NCBI RefSeq assembly: GCF_024808875.1
Contig: NZ_JANUCT010000013.1
Span: 25,704-89,703, forward strand
DNA: 64,000 nucleotides
From: Methylohalomonas lacus
Lineage (GTDB): Bacteria > Pseudomonadota > Gammaproteobacteria > Methylohalomonadales > Methylohalomonadaceae
Direction of reading: 5' to 3'
This document shows, piece by piece, positions 1-9,026 of the stretch. The translations under genes were made by a program, and so were the position numbers. Position 1 is the stretch's first letter, and every line of letters begins with the position of its first letter. Under the pieces are notes generated by a model. That model saw only the letters and a list, made by a program, of their open reading frames with translations, searched no databases and was not told the DNA's origin.

Positions 1-294
1 TTCTTTGGATGTTATGCAATAAAAGAATTTTTTTAGGCCAAGTTGTGGAGTCCAATACTTGATTGCATCTTTGGTTTTATTTAGTTTGAAAAGAAAGTTA
101 TAAGGTGGTGTTACTTTATTGGAATACATCGATTGTAGACGATACATTGCCTTAATTCGGGCAGCATAATTATCTAGGCCATCCAAGAAATAGCCTGTTT
201 CTGGGAAGCAGCAAACGTCAAAATACTTCCCCATTTCATTTTGCATGATAGTTGTGCCCGAGCGCGAACAACCTACTATGCAAATCCTTTTCAA
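1..294 (-). CDS. Sulfotransferase family protein, N-terminal part (runs off the window)
   Basis: The minus strand is open from a TTG at 294 to the window edge (98 codons; the C-terminus lies outside). The N-terminus reads LKRICIVGCSRSGTTIMQ, the 5'-phosphosulfate loop of PAPS-dependent sulfotransferases (G-x-x-R-S-G-T-T), placed at residues 7-17 as usual in this family. AGGAGG lies 4 bases upstream of the TTG, and an in-frame TAG further upstream leaves no earlier ATG, so TTG is the likely start. The enzyme would transfer sulfate to a carbohydrate or other acceptor; the acceptor cannot be read from this fragment. Base composition is about one third GC, far below the rest of the window, which suggests horizontal transfer, probably as part of a surface-polysaccharide cluster to the left. 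The family call is firm, the substrate unknown. Confidence 0.8.
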   Translation of the reverse strand, partial: MKRICIVGCSRSGTTIMQNEMGKYFDVCCFPETGYFLDGLDNYAARIKAMYRLQSMYSNKVTPPYNFLFKLNKTKDAIKYWTPQLGLKKFFYCITSKE

Positions 295-459
295 GGTGCC
301 TCCTGCTACTACTATTTTTATTGATCTTGATGGCTAGTAGTGAATTCAATCTACCTTAACAAATATAACAACCCGTGCCAGCTTAGTGTTGCTGTAGTTA
401 GTCAGCCAGCAGTTGGCCCTTCATAGAAATGTAACATCTTTATTGGTGCAACTAGCGGA

Positions 460-1260
460 TTACTCATGTGCTTGTTTTGCAAGAATAGCTTTTTGCATGG
501 CTTCATGAATTTTAGGTGTGCCAATCATGACATTCCCTGACTCCAGATAATTATTGCCACCAGTCATATCCGCAACAATACCACCTGCCTCCTCGACCAG
601 TAGTGCCCCCGCAGCCATATCCCAGGGTTGCAGCCCGAATTCCCAGAAGCCGTCCAGCCGGCCGCAGGCGACGTAGGCCAGATCCAGTGCGGCGGCGCCG
701 GCGCGGCGGATGCCGGCGGTCTGGGTGATCAGGGCGCGGAAGGTTTCCATGTAGCGATCCAGGTGCTCCATTTCCTTGAAGGGAAAGCCGGTGCCCAGCA
801 GTGCGTTTTCCAGCCGGGTCTCCTTGCTGACATGGATGCGCTTGCCATCCAGCTGGGCGCCGCTACCGCGGCTGGCGCTGAACAGTTCGTTCTTGAACGG
901 ATCGTAGACGACCGCCTGGTCGAGCTTGCCGCGATGCTGCAGGGCGATGGACACGGCGAATTGCGGGAAGCCGTGGATGTAATTGGTGGTGCCGTCCAGC
1001 GGGTCGATGATCCAGAGATACTCGTCGCGGACGTCGCCGGGGCCATTATAGCCGCTTTCCTCGGCGAGAATGCCGTGTTTCGGGTAAGCCTTGTGCAATG
1101 TCTGTATGATTGCGACCTCGGCCTTGCGGTCGACATCGGTTACGAAATCGTTGCGCCCCTTGGCATCCACGGACAGATCCTGGACCCGGTCCATGTGACG
1201 TAAAATGACGGTCCCCGCGGCGCGTGCGGCGCGGGTGGCAGTGTTGAGCATGGGGTGCAT
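460..1260 (-). CDS. suhB: Inositol-1-monophosphatase family protein SuhB
   Basis: 266 residues, the length of E. coli SuhB, starting MHPMLNTATRAARAAG as that family does. It hydrolyses myo-inositol monophosphate with Mg2+, and in enterobacteria also acts in ribosomal RNA antitermination complexes. Metal-binding motifs are visible: EES at residues 67-69, DPLDGTTN at 86-93, and WDMAAGALLVEEAGG near residue 215. It is divergent from trmJ with 65 bases between the starts, an arrangement also known from E. coli. The last 40-45 codons (460-600) are markedly AT-rich, like the DNA beyond the gene, while the rest is GC-rich, so the 3' end may be a recombination junction. The frame is intact. Confidence 0.95.
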   Translation of the reverse strand: MHPMLNTATRAARAAGTVILRHMDRVQDLSVDAKGRNDFVTDVDRKAEVAIIQTLHKAYPKHGILAEESGYNGPGDVRDEYLWIIDPLDGTTNYIHGFPQFAVSIALQHRGKLDQAVVYDPFKNELFSASRGSGAQLDGKRIHVSKETRLENALLGTGFPFKEMEHLDRYMETFRALITQTAGIRRAGAAALDLAYVACGRLDGFWEFGLQPWDMAAGALLVEEAGGIVADMTGGNNYLESGNVMIGTPKIHEAMQKAILAKQAHE

Positions 1261-1325
1261 GGTGAGGACAGACTCCGTAAATTAAGCCGCAATTGTACGG
1301 GGCGCGTTGCAGACAGTGAAGCAAG

Positions 1326-2063
1326 ATGACACAGAACCTGAATAATATCCGTATTGTCCTCGTCGGGACGACGCACCCGGGCAACATCGGCGCCGCCGCA
1401 CGTGCCATGAAATGCATGGGGTTGTCCAGCCTCTATCTGGTACAGCCGCCGTTCGGTTTCCCCGGCGCTGACGCCACAGCCCGTGCCGCCGGTGCGGACG
1501 ACCTGCTGGCCGCGGCAGTCAGCTGCGAGACACTGGAGCCGGCTATTCGCGACTGCTCGCTGGTCGTTGGCACCACGGCGCGCGAGCGCAGCATCCCCTG
1601 GCCGGTGTTAACGCCCGAGCAGTGTGCAAAGCAGTCCCTGCAGGCGGCAGCTGACGGCCCGGTGGCGCTGCTGTTTGGCCGCGAGCGCTCCGGCCTGACC
1701 AACGAGGAAATCGACTGCTGTAATGCGGTGGTCAATATTCCGACCGACCCGGCTTTCAGTTCGCTGAACCTGGCCGCTGCGGTGCAGGTACTGAGCTACG
1801 AGATTTACAAGATCGTCAGTGCCCAGCAACCGGTTGCCGACGAGACGCCGAAGATACCGCTGGCGACGAACGAGGAACTGGAATATCTGTACGAGCACCT
1901 GCAGCGGACGATGACGCGGGTCGGCTTTTATGATCCCGTTAAGCCCCGCCGCGTGATCCGGCGCCTGCGGCGCCTGTTTGGTCGGGCCCAGCTGGATCAG
2001 AATGAGCTCAATATCCTGCGCGGGTTCCTTGCGGCAGTGGATGAGAAAACGCCGCCGGAGTAG
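1326..2063 (+). CDS. trmJ: tRNA (cytidine/uridine-2'-O-)-methyltransferase TrmJ
   Basis: 245 residues, a SPOUT-class methyltransferase that methylates the 2'-OH of nucleotide 32 in the tRNA anticodon loop using SAM. The knotted-fold motifs are clear: HPGNIGAAARAM at residues 17-28, ALLFGRERSGLTNEE at 114-128 and SSLNLAAAVQVLSYEI at 145-160. The basic C-terminal extension after residue 175 (PVKPRRVIRRLRRLFGR) is typical of TrmJ. Length and start match E. coli TrmJ (246). It is divergent from suhB. In E. coli and Pseudomonas the isc regulon follows this gene; here a repeat array follows and no isc gene is in the window. Confidence 0.95.
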   Translation: MTQNLNNIRIVLVGTTHPGNIGAAARAMKCMGLSSLYLVQPPFGFPGADATARAAGADDLLAAAVSCETLEPAIRDCSLVVGTTARERSIPWPVLTPEQCAKQSLQAAADGPVALLFGRERSGLTNEEIDCCNAVVNIPTDPAFSSLNLAAAVQVLSYEIYKIVSAQQPVADETPKIPLATNEELEYLYEHLQRTMTRVGFYDPVKPRRVIRRLRRLFGRAQLDQNELNILRGFLAAVDEKTPPE

Positions 2064-2113
2064 AGGCGAATAATATGGATGGCGGGTCAGGCGCGGCATG
2101 AAGGGTGAAATGG

Positions 2114-2547
2114 CGCCGATTATGATCGGTTTTCACGGGCTGATTGGTGACGGGTAGGAGCGGCGACCCCGCCGCGAAAGAAGGGTTCAGATGCCGCGCC
2201 AGTATCCATTTGCCATTCGGCCCGGGGTCGGCCCTCCTAAGGGCTGGTTAATTGGTAAATGGTGATTCGTGATTGGCAAGGCCCGTCCTCGTGGGGGGCG
2301 GATTCAAATCCGCTAACTCTCCGGCGCATGTTTCGCCGATTTTAATCGGCTCCCACGGGCTGTGGTTCGGCAATCGTAGGAGCAGCGACCGCGCCGCGAA
2401 TAAGGGTTCAGGTCCCGTGCTGTAATCTGCTTCTCATTCGGTCCGCAGTCGGGCCTCCTACGATAGATTGGTGACGCCTGCCATTGTGGGAGCGGATTGC
2501 AATCCGCGAACTCTTCAGCGTATGTTTCGCCGAATAAATTCGGCTTG
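2114..2547. repeat. Tandem REP/BIME-like array, about 2.5 units
   Basis: This 539-base gap between the convergent trmJ and purM holds no gene but nine palindromic units in the order B-C-D-A-B-C-D-A-B, with a period of about 195-220 bases. A (2291-2313, 2486-2510): GTGGGAGC head and a GCGGATT/AATCCGC hairpin. B (2114-2136, 2334-2356, 2529-2547): GCCGATT/AATCGGC hairpin followed by CTCCCAC, i.e. A's head inverted. C (2154-2178, 2376-2400): GTAGGAG head with a GCGGCG/CGCCGC-type hairpin. D (2218-2239, 2439-2460): GGCCCG/CGGGCC hairpin followed by CTCCTA, C's head inverted. The GTRG heads and inverted pairing are those of REP elements and BIMEs. Degenerate ATTGGTGA-type heptamers lie between the units. 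The same units recur at five other places in the window. Confidence 0.8.
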
Positions 2548-2602
2548 TATATTTGTGGTGACGGGTCTACTCGTTAGAGAAGGCTTGTCGGGGCGGAGGG
2601 AC

Positions 2603-3670
2603 TCAGTCGGTGTGCTGCAGGATCACGCCTTGATCGTCGGCACGCGGCACGATGTGGCCGATCACCCTGGCGTCCTCACCGGCGCTGTTCAGCTGTTCGA
2701 TCGCTTTTTCCGCCTGGTCGGCGGGGACGCAGACGACCATGCCGATGCCGCAGTTGAAGGTGCGGTACATTTCGTTGAGTTCGATGCCGCCGCGTTCGGC
2801 CAGCCAGTCGAACACGTTCGGCCAACGCCAGCTCTGTGTGTCGATCGTGGCGCTGACATGGTCCGGCAGCATGCGCGGCACGTTCTCCAGCAGACCGCCA
2901 CCGGTGATGTGGGCCATGCCGCGCACGTCGACGTGCTTGATGAGTTCGAGCAGCGGCTTGATGTAGATGCGTGTGGGGGTCAACAAATGGTCCGCAAGCG
3001 TGCCGCCGTCGAGCTTGTTGGCCAGGCCCATATCCTCGCGCTCGAGCACCTTGCGGATCAGCGAATAGCCGTTCGAGTGCGGACCGCTGGAAGCGAGTCC
3101 GATCACGGCGTCGCCGGGTTCGATGCGGCTGCCGTCGATAATCGCGTCACGCTCGACCACGCCGACGCAGAAGCCGGCCAGGTCATAGTCGCCCTCGGCG
3201 TACATGCCCGGCATTTCCGCTGTTTCGCCGCCTATGAGTGCTGCGCCGGCCAGCTCGCAGCCCCTGGCAATCCCGCTGACCACCTGCTCGGCGACGTCGA
3301 CATCGAGCCGGCTGCTGGCGAAGTAGTCGAGAAAAAACAGCGGCTCGGCGCCCTGGACGACAAGATCATTGGCACACATGGCGACCAGGTCAATGCCGAT
3401 GCCGTCGTGGCGGCCGCTGTCGATGGCCAGCTTGATCTTGGTGCCGACGCCGTCGGTACCGGCGACCAGTACCGGCTGCCGGTAATTCAGCGCGCCGATG
3501 TCGAACAGCGCGCCGAAACCGCCGATGGCGCCGAGCGCGCCTGGGCGCTGGGTCTTTGCGCACATCGACTTGATGCGCTGGACGAGATCGTTGCCGCGAT
3601 CGATGCTGACACCGGCGGCGGCATAGTCGAGACCGGGGTTGGTTTTATCGGGGGTATTGTCTTGGGACAC
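2603..3670 (-). CDS. purM: Phosphoribosylformylglycinamidine cyclo-ligase PurM
   Basis: 355 residues (E. coli 345). It closes the imidazole ring of FGAM using ATP to give AIR, step five of purine synthesis, in the cytoplasm. The nucleotide and Mg2+ motif [12 protein letters not shown] (71-82), the central [20 protein letters not shown] (91-110) and [11 protein letters not shown] (147-157) are all present. The start is a GTG at 3670 with only a weak Shine-Dalgarno sequence; the N-terminus [17 protein letters not shown] fits the family, so it is not truncated. The partner purN, often next to purM, is not here. The gene is divergent from the DUF2066 gene, with inverted repeats in between (3694-3768). 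Confidence 0.95.
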   Translation of the reverse strand: MSQDNTPDKTNPGLDYAAAGVSIDRGNDLVQRIKSMCAKTQRPGALGAIGGFGALFDIGALNYRQPVLVAGTDGVGTKIKLAIDSGRHDGIGIDLVAMCANDLVVQGAEPLFFLDYFASSRLDVDVAEQVVSGIARGCELAGAALIGGETAEMPGMYAEGDYDLAGFCVGVVERDAIIDGSRIEPGDAVIGLASSGPHSNGYSLIRKVLEREDMGLANKLDGGTLADHLLTPTRIYIKPLLELIKHVDVRGMAHITGGGLLENVPRMLPDHVSATIDTQSWRWPNVFDWLAERGGIELNEMYRTFNCGIGMVVCVPADQAEKAIEQLNSAGEDARVIGHIVPRADDQGVILQHTD

Positions 3671-3693
3671 GGGCGGGCTGGACGCTGTTCTGT

Positions 3694-3768
3694 AAGGCCG
3701 TCATGTTAAGGTCGTGCCCGGCCTGCCGCAATCATTACTTGTTCGTGACGGCCTTGCTTGACTTAACA
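3694..3768. promoter_or_regulatory. Inverted repeats in the purM/DUF2066 divergent promoter region
   Basis: An exact 10-base inverted repeat, AAGGCCGTCA (3694-3703) and TGACGGCCTT (3746-3755), is separated by 42 bases. A second pair, TGTTAAG (3704-3710) and CTTAACA (3762-3768), lies beside it but is not nested. The spacing would suit a dimeric regulator looping DNA between the two starts. It is not a PurR box (ACGCAAAC-type). No regulator can be named. Confidence 0.35.
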
Positions 3769-3793
3769 CGGCCGCTTGCATAGCGTGCTGCGC

Positions 3794-4861
3794 ATGATGC
3801 CTCGATTATTCGTTTTTCTTGTTCTTGTTGGCGTGTTCGGGCTGCCGCAGTTGCAGGCCATGCCGGTCAGCGGGCTGTATGAAGCACGCGTGACCGTGCC
3901 CGACCAGTCCGAGAGTGAGCGCCGCCAGGCGCTGCCACGGGTGCTGGGCCAGGTACTGATCAAACTTACCGGCGATCGCGGGATTATTGACGACGGGCGT
4001 TCCAAGCCGATTCTCAATAATGCCCAGGATTACCTTCAGCAGTATCGCTACCTCGAGCCGGGCGATGACGATGAATCGCTGCGCCTGCTGGCCAGTTTCG
4101 ACAGCGCGGCCGTATCCGAGGCGCTACGCCGCGAGGGCATCGCCGCCTGGGGCAATGAACGGCCGGCGACGCTCGTCTGGCTGGCGGTCAGCAATGATGC
4201 CGGCGACCAGCTCGTCGGCATGGAGCAGTCGGCGCCGGGCGGCGAGAATTACCTGCAGCCGATCATCGAACACGCCCAGCGGCGCGGCCTTCCGCTATTG
4301 CTGCCACTCATGGATCTGGAGGATGCCCGGGAGCTGGATGCGGCCGACGTCCGCGACGGCTCGGTCAGCCGGATACGCGCCGCTTCCGAGCGCTATCCCG
4401 CCGATATCGTGATTGCAGTGAGTGTTGGCGCCGGCGGTGACAGCGTGCGTGCGCGCTGGACGCAGCTGTCGCAAGCGGATGGTGATGCTGACTGGACAAC
4501 CTCGGGCGACTCCGTCGATGCGGCGCTGGCGGCCGGTATTGACCGTCTGGCCGATAAGCTTGCACAGCGCTATGCACCGCGCACAGTGGCCGGCGAGGGG
4601 CGGCGTCTGCAGTTGACCGTCACCGATATCGACAGCCTCGAAGACTACGCCCGTGCCCAGAAGTACCTGGCGGGGCTGAGCAATGTCAGCCGGGTCAATG
4701 TCAGCCGGGTGCGATCGGACAGCGTCGTCTTCGAGGTCGAGAGTAATGTCGATGCCGCCGCCCTGGACCAGACCATTGGCATCGGCCGCACCCTGCGCGC
4801 CGCTGGTGATGCCGGCGACAGTGATGGCGACGCTGGCCGTCGCTACCGTCTGCTGCCCTGA
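3794..4861 (+). CDS. DUF2066 domain-containing exported protein
   Basis: About 355 residues. An N-terminal signal peptide (MMPRLFVFLVLVGVFGLPQLQA) is followed by the DUF2066 region, with its characteristic early segment LYEARVTVPDQSESERRQALPRV (in two parts: LYEARVTVPDQSE, then RRQALPRVLGQVLIKLTG). The function of the family is unknown; export to the periplasm is likely. A TTG at 3776 would add six residues, but the ATG pair at 3794/3797 gives a better signal peptide; neither has a good ribosome binding site. It lies directly upstream of hda and divergent from purM, the same order as in Pseudomonas, where a permease gene may intervene. Confidence 0.8.
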   Translation: MMPRLFVFLVLVGVFGLPQLQAMPVSGLYEARVTVPDQSESERRQALPRVLGQVLIKLTGDRGIIDDGRSKPILNNAQDYLQQYRYLEPGDDDESLRLLASFDSAAVSEALRREGIAAWGNERPATLVWLAVSNDAGDQLVGMEQSAPGGENYLQPIIEHAQRRGLPLLLPLMDLEDARELDAADVRDGSVSRIRAASERYPADIVIAVSVGAGGDSVRARWTQLSQADGDADWTTSGDSVDAALAAGIDRLADKLAQRYAPRTVAGEGRRLQLTVTDIDSLEDYARAQKYLAGLSNVSRVNVSRVRSDSVVFEVESNVDAAALDQTIGIGRTLRAAGDAGDSDGDAGRRYRLLP

Positions 4862-4891
4862 CTGACTCCACAACAGCCGGACGCCGCCCGT

Positions 4892-5623
4892 ATGAACGCT
4901 CCCGCCGGACTGCAACAGCTGCCGCTGGCATTCACGCTGAACGAGCGACTGGACTTCAATCTGTTCGTCGCCGGCGACAACGCTGCCGTCTGTGGTCGCC
5001 TACAGGAGCTGGCCGCCGAGGGCCGGGGCCAGGTCTACCTGTGGGGCGCGCCGGGCAGCGGTCGCAGCCACCTGCTGCAGGCAACCTGTCAGCTGGCGGG
5101 CCAGCACCAGCTGCGCGCCGCCTACGTGCCACTGGCGCAGTTTGCGGCGCACGGGCCGGGATTGCTGGAAGGCCTGGAAGGGCTTGACCTGGTCGCGCTC
5201 GATGATCTGCAGACGGTTGCCGGCCAGGACGACTGGGAGCAGGCCTTGTTCGGGCTCTACAACAGCCTGCGCGATGCCGGCCGCGCGTTCGTGGCCGCGG
5301 CCGACAGCAGCCCGCGTGGACTGGCACTGGAGCTGGCGGATCTGCGCTCGCGGCTGGGCTGGGGCGAGGTCTTTCACCTGCAGCCGCTGGCCGACGACGA
5401 CAAGCGCGAGGCATTGGTTCGGCGCGCCAGCGCCCGCGGCATCGAGCTGCCCGACGAGGTGGCCGTTTACCTGCTGCGGCGGACAGTGCGCGACATGGCC
5501 GGCCTGATGGCCTGGCTGGATCACCTCGACCAGGCACAGCTGGCCGCGCAGCGCCGGCTCAGCATCCCGTTCGTGAAAAGCCTGCTGCAGGAATCGGCGC
5601 CGCCGGGCCCCGGGGCGGACTGA
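4892..5623 (+). CDS. hda: DnaA regulatory inactivator Hda
   Basis: 243 residues. With the sliding clamp, Hda stimulates hydrolysis of DnaA-bound ATP and so prevents re-initiation of replication. The N-terminal clamp-binding motif QLPLAF is at residues 9-14. The AAA+ core has a Walker A of GAPGSGRSH (52-60), where Arg replaces the usual Lys as in other Hda proteins, Walker B VALDDLQ (101-107) and an LRSRL segment (151-155) that carries the box VII arginine. It follows the DUF2066 gene by 30 bases and is followed after one base by a membrane protein gene, so the three probably form one operon. Confidence 0.93.
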   Translation: MNAPAGLQQLPLAFTLNERLDFNLFVAGDNAAVCGRLQELAAEGRGQVYLWGAPGSGRSHLLQATCQLAGQHQLRAAYVPLAQFAAHGPGLLEGLEGLDLVALDDLQTVAGQDDWEQALFGLYNSLRDAGRAFVAAADSSPRGLALELADLRSRLGWGEVFHLQPLADDDKREALVRRASARGIELPDEVAVYLLRRTVRDMAGLMAWLDHLDQAQLAAQRRLSIPFVKSLLQESAPPGPGAD

Positions 5624-5624
5624 C

Positions 5625-6389
5625 GTGGTTCTCGTCCAGAGCGTCAGTGCCGGTCACGGTGCGGCCTGGTTCCGACAGGGCTGGCAGGCCTTCAGGAACG
5701 CCCCCGGCCTGTTGATCGGGGTGCTGTTGTTGTGGCTGATACTGGCTATCGTGGTCGAATTCGTTCCGCTGATCGGGCCGCTGGCCTTTGTCGTCATCTC
5801 ACCGGCACTGTTCGGCGGTTACGTCGTAATGTGCCGGCACGCGCTGGAGGACGGGCAGCCCGCCCTGGAACAGTTCTTTGCCGGTTTGACCCAGCCCGGT
5901 CAGCGCGGCGAGATGATCATCCTCGGGCTGTTGCTGTTGGTGGCCTATGTCGTCGTGTTTGTGGTGTCGGGCCTGTTTTTCATGCTCACCGCCGTGCTGG
6001 TGCTGGGTTCGGTGCCCTGGCAGACGCTGGGCGAGTTGCAGTCGGCCACGCCGCAGGACGCGGTGCTGACGTTGGGCATGCTGGTCGTGTTCCTGCTGAC
6101 CACGCTGCTGGGGGTGCTGCTGTTCACGCTGCTGGCGATGGCGTTTACCTACGCCAGCCCGCTGGTGCTGGAGGGCCGCGCCGGCGCCACGGCGGCGCTG
6201 CGCCTGAGCCTGGACGCCTGCCTGCGCAATATTCTGCCGCTCGGCGTCTTCGCCGTGATCTATATCGTCCTGTTCATCATTGCCCTGATACCGCTGGGTC
6301 TGGGACTGCTCCTGTTTCTGCCGGTGAGCCTGGCCGCAATCGCCGCCAGCTACGGCGACCTGTTTGCCGAAGCCGAAAGCATCGCCTGA
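5625..6389 (+). CDS. BPSS1780-type integral membrane protein
   Basis: 254 residues with about six hydrophobic segments (near 30-50, 55-70, 95-120, 145-175, 200-220 and 222-245). The N-terminal GHGAAWFRQGWQAFRNAPG and the conserved PLIGPLAFVVISPALFGGY recall the BPSS1780 family of membrane proteins, whose function is not known. It starts with GTG one base after the hda stop, suggesting translational coupling. No catalytic or transport motif is visible. Confidence 0.65.
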   Translation: MVLVQSVSAGHGAAWFRQGWQAFRNAPGLLIGVLLLWLILAIVVEFVPLIGPLAFVVISPALFGGYVVMCRHALEDGQPALEQFFAGLTQPGQRGEMIILGLLLLVAYVVVFVVSGLFFMLTAVLVLGSVPWQTLGELQSATPQDAVLTLGMLVVFLLTTLLGVLLFTLLAMAFTYASPLVLEGRAGATAALRLSLDACLRNILPLGVFAVIYIVLFIIALIPLGLGLLLFLPVSLAAIAASYGDLFAEAESIA

Positions 6390-6460
6390 AATCCGGGGAT
6401 GGCCCGTTCGCGCAGCAAGCTGCACGCCTACATGCTTGCCAATCACCAATTAGCCCGGCC

Positions 6461-6547
6461 GTAGGAGGCCCGCCCCCGGGCCGAATGGGAAATGGATACT
6501 GGCACGGCATCTGAACCATTCTTTCGTGGCGGGGTCGCCGCTCCTGC
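6461..6547. repeat. REP pair D-C in inverted orientation
   Basis: Between the convergent genes ending at 6389 and 6567. D unit reversed at 6461-6484 (GTAGGAGGCCCG head and hairpin), C unit reversed at 6523-6547 (hairpin then GCTCCTGC). A heptamer tract, CCAATCACCAATTAG, lies just before at 6429-6443. Same families as in the array at 2114-2547. Confidence 0.75.
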
Positions 6548-6566
6548 CAATTAACCAATGAACCAG

Positions 6567-7178
<612 letters not shown>

Positions 7179-7260
7179 TCATCCTTACACTGTTTGTTGT
7201 TCGTATTTTGCCGGCTACGGCTTGTCCGGGCCGTCTGGGAGCGGGCACACGGCGGTGAGC

Positions 7261-7611
7261 TCAACCCAGAAGTTCCAGGACCTTCTCCGGCGGCCGGCCG
7301 ATGACGGCCTGATCATCGACAACCACGATCGGTCGCTCGATCAGGATCGGGTGCTTGACCATGGCGGCAATTACGGCATCGTCGTTCAGCTTCGGATCGT
7401 CGAGACCGGCTTCCTTGTACGCGGTTTCATTTTTGCGAACCAGGTCACGCGGCTTTATGCCCAGCATTTTCAGAAGTTTTTTCAGGCGGGTCGCGCTCGG
7501 CGGGGACTTGAGGTATTCCACCACCAGCGGCGCATGGCCGGCTTTTTCAATCAGTTTCAGCGTGTCACGCGATTTTGAACAGCGTGGATTGTGGTATATG
7601 GTTACTTTCAT
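7261..7611 (-). CDS. arsC: Arsenate reductase (ArsC, glutaredoxin-dependent type)
   Basis: 116 residues. Family members reduce arsenate to arsenite with glutathione and glutaredoxin. The catalytic cysteine is C11 in YHNPRCSKSR, and the arginine segment HPILIERPIVV near residue 90 is present. No arsenite pump or ArsR regulator gene is nearby, and the pairing with wrbA suggests the chromosomal ArsC/YfgD-like subgroup, whose physiological role may not be arsenic resistance. It is divergent from yihY with 104 bases between the starts. Confidence 0.88.
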   Translation of the reverse strand: MKVTIYHNPRCSKSRDTLKLIEKAGHAPLVVEYLKSPPSATRLKKLLKMLGIKPRDLVRKNETAYKEAGLDDPKLNDDAVIAAMVKHPILIERPIVVVDDQAVIGRPPEKVLELLG

Positions 7612-7715
7612 GATGCATCAGTCGCCTTTAAGCCAATGGATGATAGCGTGTCGTTATGATAAATCCAGTTCACTTTTACCTGTAGCCTAGTAGCTTCAGC
7701 TCGCGAGCCAATTCC

Positions 7716-9026
7716 ATGTATCACCGTCTTCGACAGATCCGCCTGCCGCAGTTCAGCCTGAGCACGATCATCGCCTTTTTCCGTTATCTGGGCTACTGCA
7801 TTACCTCGGTGCAAAGCATCCAGATTGCCACCGCCTTGGCCTATACGACATTGCTATCGCTGGTGCCGATGGTTGCCGTAACCTTCAGTTTTCTTGGCGC
7901 CCTGCCGGGCTTTGGCCAGTTCGAGCTGCAGATACGCGAGTTCGTCTTCGACAACTTCGTTCCGGCCTTTGGCGAAACGATCGATCAGTATTTGAATCAG
8001 TTTGCCGGTGCTGCCAAGCAGCTGACCATGACCGGTGTGCTATTTCTGCTCGTTATCGCACTGATGCTGATGGCCACGATCGAGAACGCCTTCAATCGCA
8101 TCTGGAAAGTCGGCGAGAAACGCCGGCCGGTATTTCGCTTTCTTATCTATTGGCTGCTGCTGACGCTGGGGCCGATACTGGTCGGCGCCGGTCTGGCGTC
8201 GACCTCGTATTTCCTGTCGCTGCCGGCGGTGGATACGCTCGGCGGCTGGTTTGAGTTGCAGAAACGCCTGTTGTCGTTACTGCCGTTTCTGACGACGACA
8301 ATCGCATTGACGCTGTTGTACTTGCTTGTACCGAACTGTTATGTGGCGCCACGCCACGCGCTTATCGGCGGCGCCAGCGCTGCCATCCTGTTTGAAACCG
8401 TCAAGTACGGCTTCGGCTATTACGTCAAGACCGTGCCAACGTACGAAGCTATTTACGGCGCGCTGGCGGTGCTGCCGATATTCCTCATCTGGATTTATGT
8501 GTCCTGGGTGGTGGTGCTGCTGGGCGCGCAGCTGACATACAGTCTCAGCACCTTCCGTCTGAACAGTACCGTCACCGAACCGGAACGCGACTGGAATCTG
8601 ATCGATGTCTGCCTGGTGTTGTCACATTTGTGGCAGGCGCAACGCAAGGGCAGCGGCCTGACCCTGGACCAGCTCGGCCAGATGGAACCGGATCTGGCGG
8701 TGGAGCATATCATCGAGATCCTCGAGGTACTGCAGGCGGAAGACTGGGTTCTGGAAAAGGCGGAGCAGGGCGAATGGATACTGACCCGCGACCTGTCCGA
8801 ACAGACATTGCTGGATCTGCACTACCTGATGCCGACCCGGTTGCCTGATGCACAAACCTCGCGTGTGCCGACCAGCCACGTAGAACATTCGCTGGCCGAG
8901 ATTTTCAGTCGCTACGGCGACGCCGTGCAGGAAACGCTGTCGGTTTCGATCAAGCCCCTGTTCCAGGAGACGGCAGCGCAGGAAACCACCGAGACGACAC
9001 CCGGGACTAATCCGGCTGCGCCGTGA
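7716..9026 (+). CDS. yihY: YihY/BrkB-type inner-membrane protein with C-terminal winged-helix-like region
   Basis: 436 residues. The first 290 hold about six membrane segments with the family signature: ALAYTTLLSLVPMVAV near 42-57, MATIENAFNRIWKV near 114, and TYEAIYGALAVLPIFLIWIYVSW (in parts: TYEAIYGALAV, LPIFLIWIYVSW) near 240-262. The old name ribonuclease BN is no longer accepted for this family; its function is open. After residue 290 a soluble region (DWNLIDVCLVLSHLWQ to TRDLSEQTLLDLHYL) looks like a winged-helix domain, as in longer family members. Its 3' end overlaps the opposing PilZ-type gene by 20 bases. Confidence 0.88.
   Translation: MYHRLRQIRLPQFSLSTIIAFFRYLGYCITSVQSIQIATALAYTTLLSLVPMVAVTFSFLGALPGFGQFELQIREFVFDNFVPAFGETIDQYLNQFAGAAKQLTMTGVLFLLVIALMLMATIENAFNRIWKVGEKRRPVFRFLIYWLLLTLGPILVGAGLASTSYFLSLPAVDTLGGWFELQKRLLSLLPFLTTTIALTLLYLLVPNCYVAPRHALIGGASAAILFETVKYGFGYYVKTVPTYEAIYGALAVLPIFLIWIYVSWVVVLLGAQLTYSLSTFRLNSTVTEPERDWNLIDVCLVLSHLWQAQRKGSGLTLDQLGQMEPDLAVEHIIEILEVLQAEDWVLEKAEQGEWILTRDLSEQTLLDLHYLMPTRLPDAQTSRVPTSHVEHSLAEIFSRYGDAVQETLSVSIKPLFQETAAQETTETTPGTNPAAP

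Noticed and set aside
2114..2547. Regular spacing of the repeats as a CRISPR array
   Set aside because: The period is about 195-220 bases with four different palindromes and no uniform spacers; no cas gene is nearby.
2468..3709. 413-codon open frame opposite purM
   Set aside because: Antisense shadow of purM that also runs into the repeat array.
5732..6514. 260-codon plus-strand frame inside the BPSS1780-type gene
   Set aside because: Arg/Gly/Ala-rich frame-shifted reading of the membrane protein gene; the in-frame product has proper membrane segments.
7608..7814. 68-codon minus-strand frame between arsC and yihY
   Set aside because: It overlaps the divergent promoter region and the yihY start, and the product has no signature.
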